Shown here one piece after another: positions 60,622 to 64,000 of a DNA stretch of 64,000 bases (position 1 is its first letter; each line of letters starts with the position of its first letter). The notes beneath the pieces were generated by a model. The model made no database searches and was not told where the DNA came from. It saw only the letters and a list, made by a program, of their open reading frames with translations. The stretch is from contig JAQGIW010000110.1 of the NCBI GenBank assembly GCA_028290905.1, forward strand, positions 1 through 64,000, given 5' to 3'. Both the position numbers and the translations under genes were made by a program. This DNA comes from Caulobacteraceae bacterium (GTDB taxonomy: Bacteria > Pseudomonadota > Alphaproteobacteria > Caulobacterales > Caulobacteraceae).

Positions 60622-61584
60622 GTGCCAGCTCTTACCTCGGACCGTTCATATGCCGGCAAGACGGTCGCTATCATCGGCGGCGGCGTGATCGGCGCATCAT
60701 GGGCCGCGCTGTTTCTCGTCAACGGGCTTAAGGTGATCGTCAGCGATCCCGATCCGGAGATAGAGTCGAAGGTGCAGGCCCTTATGGCCGCCGCCTTACC
60801 GGCGCTTCAGGCGTTGGGCTACGAGGCCGTCGACGTCGCGGCGAACCTATCCTTTGAAAAGGACAACGCGCGGGCGGTGGCGCACGCCGATATCGTCCAG
60901 GAGTGCGGGCCCGAGAAGCCCGAGTTCAAACAGGCGCTCTGGAAGATCATCGAAGCGGCCGCGCCGAAAGGCGCCTTGCTGTGCTCTTCGAGCTCGACCA
61001 TTCCCGCCTCGGTGCAGTTCACTCAGATGGCGGACCAGTCACGCCTTCTGGTCGGCCATCCCTTCAATCCGCCTCATCTGATGCCCCTCGTTGAGGTCGT
61101 TCCGACGCCGAAAACCGACCCGGCGATCACGGCGCGGGCGCTCGCCTTTTACAGGGGCGTGGGAAAGGTCGCCCTGGAGATCAAGAAAGAGGTCCCGGGC
61201 TTCGTGGCCAATCGCCTCCAGGCCGCGATCTTCCAGGAATCCGTCTTCCTGGTCGCGGAGGGCGTGGTGAGCCTCGATCAGCTCGATGACGTGGTCACCA
61301 ATTCGCTGGGAATCCGCTGGGCGACTTCGGGGCCCTTCCTGTCATTCCATCTTGGCGGAGGCCCTGGCGGCCTGCCGCACTTTCTGGAGCATTTGGGCCC
61401 GCCGATGGAGGCTGCCTGGAAGTATCTCGGCAAGGCGAGCCTGGATGACGCCACAAAGGCGCGCCTGATCGATCAACTTGGCGCGTCCTACGGCGCCTCG
61501 TCTTTCTACGCCCTGTCGGAAACCCGCGACGAGAAGGAAGTGGCGGTCATCAACGGGCTGGCTCACGTCCAGCACGCCAGTTGA
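60622..61584 (+). CDS. 3-hydroxyacyl-CoA dehydrogenase, NAD-binding type
   Basis: VAIIGGGVIGASWAALFLVNGLKVIVSDPDP, SSSSTIPAS, VGHPFNPPHLMPLVEVV. Confidence 0.94.
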   Translation: MPALTSDRSYAGKTVAIIGGGVIGASWAALFLVNGLKVIVSDPDPEIESKVQALMAAALPALQALGYEAVDVAANLSFEKDNARAVAHADIVQECGPEKPEFKQALWKIIEAAAPKGALLCSSSSTIPASVQFTQMADQSRLLVGHPFNPPHLMPLVEVVPTPKTDPAITARALAFYRGVGKVALEIKKEVPGFVANRLQAAIFQESVFLVAEGVVSLDQLDDVVTNSLGIRWATSGPFLSFHLGGGPGGLPHFLEHLGPPMEAAWKYLGKASLDDATKARLIDQLGASYGASSFYALSETRDEKEVAVINGLAHVQHAS

Positions 61585-61679
61585 GTCCGGCGCCCCCGAA
61601 GACGGCGGAAACGGTCCCCGTCGGCGGGGGCGCGGCCGCGGCGGGGCGCTCCGAACCGCATCAGATTCCGATCCTGGAG

Positions 61680-62600
61680 ATGAACACCATGACCTCGACT
61701 TCGGGCAGGCTCCTTCTGCTCAATGTCGGCCATCCGTCCCGCCTCTTGTCGATGGCCGCCGATGGCGACGACGTCCGGGCTCTGATACCTGATCTTGGCT
61801 TGGCGGCGCCCGACGGGGTCGCGATCGACCCAATTCACCGGCACATCTTTTGGACCTTCATGGGGAAGATCCATGACGGCGAAGACTTCCCGATCAACGA
61901 CGGTTCGCTTGAACGAATGGATTTCGACGGCGGGAACCGCACAGTCATCGTTCCGGAGGGCATGACCTTCACGCCGAAGCAGCTGCAATGTGATCCGGAG
62001 AACGGATTCATCTATTGGTGCGACCGAGAGGGCATGCGCGTCATCCGCGCCCGGACCGATGGCTCGGAACTGACGATCCTCGTGCAGACTGGCGCGACGG
62101 ACGAACACCGGCGCGACCGCCGCCGGCATTGCGTGGGGGTGGCGGTCGATCGGAAGGGCGGCTTCCTCTATTGGACGCAGAAGGGCAAGCCCAACGGCAA
62201 CGAGGGGCAAATCCTCCGCGCAGCCCTGGACCTCCCGCCTGGCATGGATCCGGCAAATCGCTCCGACATTGAATTGCTTTTCGACAACCTGCCGGAGCCA
62301 ATCGACCTCGAGTTGGTAGAGGAGACCGGCTATCTCTACTGGACCGATCGCGGCGATCCGCCGGCGGGAAACACCCTCAACTGCGCGATCATCCGTCCTG
62401 ACCAGCCAATGCTCCGCGAGATCATCCTCACCGGACTGCAGGAAGGCATCGGCCTTGCGATCGACCGCAGGAACAAACGCGTCTTCGTCAGCGACCTGGG
62501 CGGATTCGTCCGCGTGATGAGCCTCGAACATCCGGACAACGGTAAAATCGTCTTCTCAGGTCACGGCCCCCTCACGGGGATCGCCTACCTGGAAGCATGA
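61680..62600 (+). CDS. YWTD/LDLR class B-like beta-propeller protein
   Basis: Repeated GFIYWCDREGMRV, GFLYWTQKGK, GYLYWTDRGD, AIDRRNKRVFVSD; ATG at 61680 or 61689. Confidence 0.8.
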   Translation: MNTMTSTSGRLLLLNVGHPSRLLSMAADGDDVRALIPDLGLAAPDGVAIDPIHRHIFWTFMGKIHDGEDFPINDGSLERMDFDGGNRTVIVPEGMTFTPKQLQCDPENGFIYWCDREGMRVIRARTDGSELTILVQTGATDEHRRDRRRHCVGVAVDRKGGFLYWTQKGKPNGNEGQILRAALDLPPGMDPANRSDIELLFDNLPEPIDLELVEETGYLYWTDRGDPPAGNTLNCAIIRPDQPMLREIILTGLQEGIGLAIDRRNKRVFVSDLGGFVRVMSLEHPDNGKIVFSGHGPLTGIAYLEA

Positions 62601-62756
62601 ACTGGCGCGTCAAGCCTATCACGCACGTCTGAGAACGTTGATATCGGCTGCAACCGCCGAGGCTCTTCTGGATGTCCTAATAGGCGAGCGACAGATCTCG
62701 CGCGTGGGTTCCCTCAAGGCCTCGCCGCGATCTACAGCCGCCGGTCAACGGGGAAG

Positions 62757-62771
62757 CCCCCCTTTCGGGGG
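62757..62771. promoter_or_regulatory. GC-palindrome site F (CCCCCCTTTCGGGGG)
   Basis: Reverse complement CCGCGGCATCCCCCGAAAGGGGGGC matches sites A/B/C. Confidence 0.55.
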
Positions 62772-62880
62772 ATGCCGCGGGCGCGAGCCGGGGCCTAGCC
62801 TCAACGCCGAGTTACGTAGCTCAGGCGCCGGTCGCAGCGCGCTGGCGGGCGCCACCCTCCGAACCGACGTGGGATCGCAG

Positions 62881-64000
62881 ATGTCAGGGAGCCTGCCGCC
62901 GAATGGAGGAAACTATGAGTTCTCTCCGCAGGAACGGCCCTTCACGCCAGGCTCTCCCTATTCGCCAACGCATACGGCCTGGCGCCGCACAGCCTATGCG
63001 GGCGTGGCCTTGCTCGCCGGCGCGGGCGCCACCTTCCCGAGCGCTCTGACGTCCGTCAACGTGGGTTCGATCTCCGGCTCCCTCGGCGCCTATGCGGCAG
63101 AGGCCAGCTGGCTTCCTGCGATCTATTTCGCCGCCAATGCGAGCGCCAATCTCACCCTGATAAAGGCCCGAGCGCAGTTCGGCATTCCAGCGGTGACCCA
63201 GACGTTCTTGATCATTTTCGCCGCCGCGGCCCTGCTCGAGCTGGTCCATCCGACGCTTGTGACGGCGGTCCTCGCACGCGCCTGCAATGGCATGGCGGCC
63301 GCAGGGCTCGTGACGCTCGCCGTCTACTACCTGATGCAGATCTTCCCCCCCAACCTCAGGCCAGTCGGGCTGGTGATCGGCCTCGGCCTGTCGCAGCTCG
63401 GAACGCCCTTGGCGAGGCTGGTTCCGGTGGACCTGTTGGGCGCCGACCGCTGGTTCGGCATGCACCTCTTGGAACTGGCGATCCCCCTGGGGCTGCTGGC
63501 GGCCACTTTGGCGGTCCCCCTTCCGCCGAGCGAACGGGTCCGGACGTTTCGAGGGCTCGATCTCGTGACCATCGGCTTTGCCGTTCCGGCCATTTTCCTG
63601 GTCTGCAGCGTCCTGGGCCTTGGCCGGGTGGTTTGGTGGACGGATGCGCCATGGCTCGGCTGGATGCTTGCCGCCGCCGTGCCCTTGTTCACCATCGCTT
63701 GGCTGGTGGAGGCGAACCGGACCCATCCGCTCATTCAGTTCGGATGGATCGGGACCCGGGACATTCTGCGGTTCGGCGCGGTCGCGCTCCTCGTCCGCCT
63801 GGCGCTTGCGGAACAGACTTTCGGGGCCGTCGGCCTCCTCACCTCCGGAGGGCTGACCAACGATCAGCTCAGGACATTGTTCGCCTGGGTCTTGGCCGCG
63901 ATGCTGGCGGGCATCGCAGCGGCGGCGCTCACTCTCTCCGAGCGGCGGCTGCCCTGGCAGCTCATGGTCGCGGCGCTGTTCATAGCCCTTGGGGCCTGGC
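62881..64000 (+). CDS. MFS transporter (EmrB/DHA2-like), partial, runs off window
   Basis: Open plus-strand frame from ATG 62881 without stop: AYAGVALLAGAGATFPSALTSVNVGSISGSLGAYAAEASWLPAIYFAANASANLTLIKARAQFG...; absent from the supplied ORF track. Confidence 0.8.
   Translation, partial: MSGSLPPNGGNYEFSPQERPFTPGSPYSPTHTAWRRTAYAGVALLAGAGATFPSALTSVNVGSISGSLGAYAAEASWLPAIYFAANASANLTLIKARAQFGIPAVTQTFLIIFAAAALLELVHPTLVTAVLARACNGMAAAGLVTLAVYYLMQIFPPNLRPVGLVIGLGLSQLGTPLARLVPVDLLGADRWFGMHLLELAIPLGLLAATLAVPLPPSERVRTFRGLDLVTIGFAVPAIFLVCSVLGLGRVVWWTDAPWLGWMLAAAVPLFTIAWLVEANRTHPLIQFGWIGTRDILRFGAVALLVRLALAEQTFGAVGLLTSGGLTNDQLRTLFAWVLAAMLAGIAAAALTLSERRLPWQLMVAALFIALGAW

Overview
High-GC alphaproteobacterial (Caulobacterales/Sphingomonadales-like, by inference) chromosomal window. 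It reads as five blocks. (1) 0-13 kb: a catabolic neighbourhood with a TonB receptor, two SDRs, a serine hydrolase, a VOC protein, a tandem-TetR regulator, a CaiB-type CoA-transferase, a flavin reductase and a homogentisate 1,2-dioxygenase. (2) 13-16.9 kb: a scar region with VOC, group II intron maturase and IS1595 remnants, a MerT-like pair, an AT-richer orphan membrane protein, a DUF6471-like protein and a complete IS6-family element. (3) 16.9-33.2 kb: a large C1/amine cluster with GlxA-type AraC, soxBDAG/mgd-like genes, purU, a frameshifted folD, a PP2C-kinase fusion, an APC permease, an XRE-cupin regulator, glxBCD/mgsABC-like genes and a type III GS/gmaS-like gene. It is best explained as an N-methylglutamate (methylamine) pathway and is bracketed by two different IS6-family elements. 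(4) 34-45 kb: nested IS remnants, two giant winged-helix/ATPase regulators with near-identical DNA-binding domains but divergent sensor halves, and a set of alpha/beta hydrolases. (5) 45-64 kb: Dld/FAH/poxB, ETF-QO, acyl-CoA dehydrogenase, etfAB, CoA-transferase, ECH, 3HCDH, a YWTD propeller and a partial MFS transporter. Six copies of a GC-rich palindrome (TCCCC-YRWAH-GGGGG) sit in the divergent or upstream intergenic regions of block 5 and look like an undescribed operator/regulon. All calls come from reading the sequence and ORF translations; no database searches were run.
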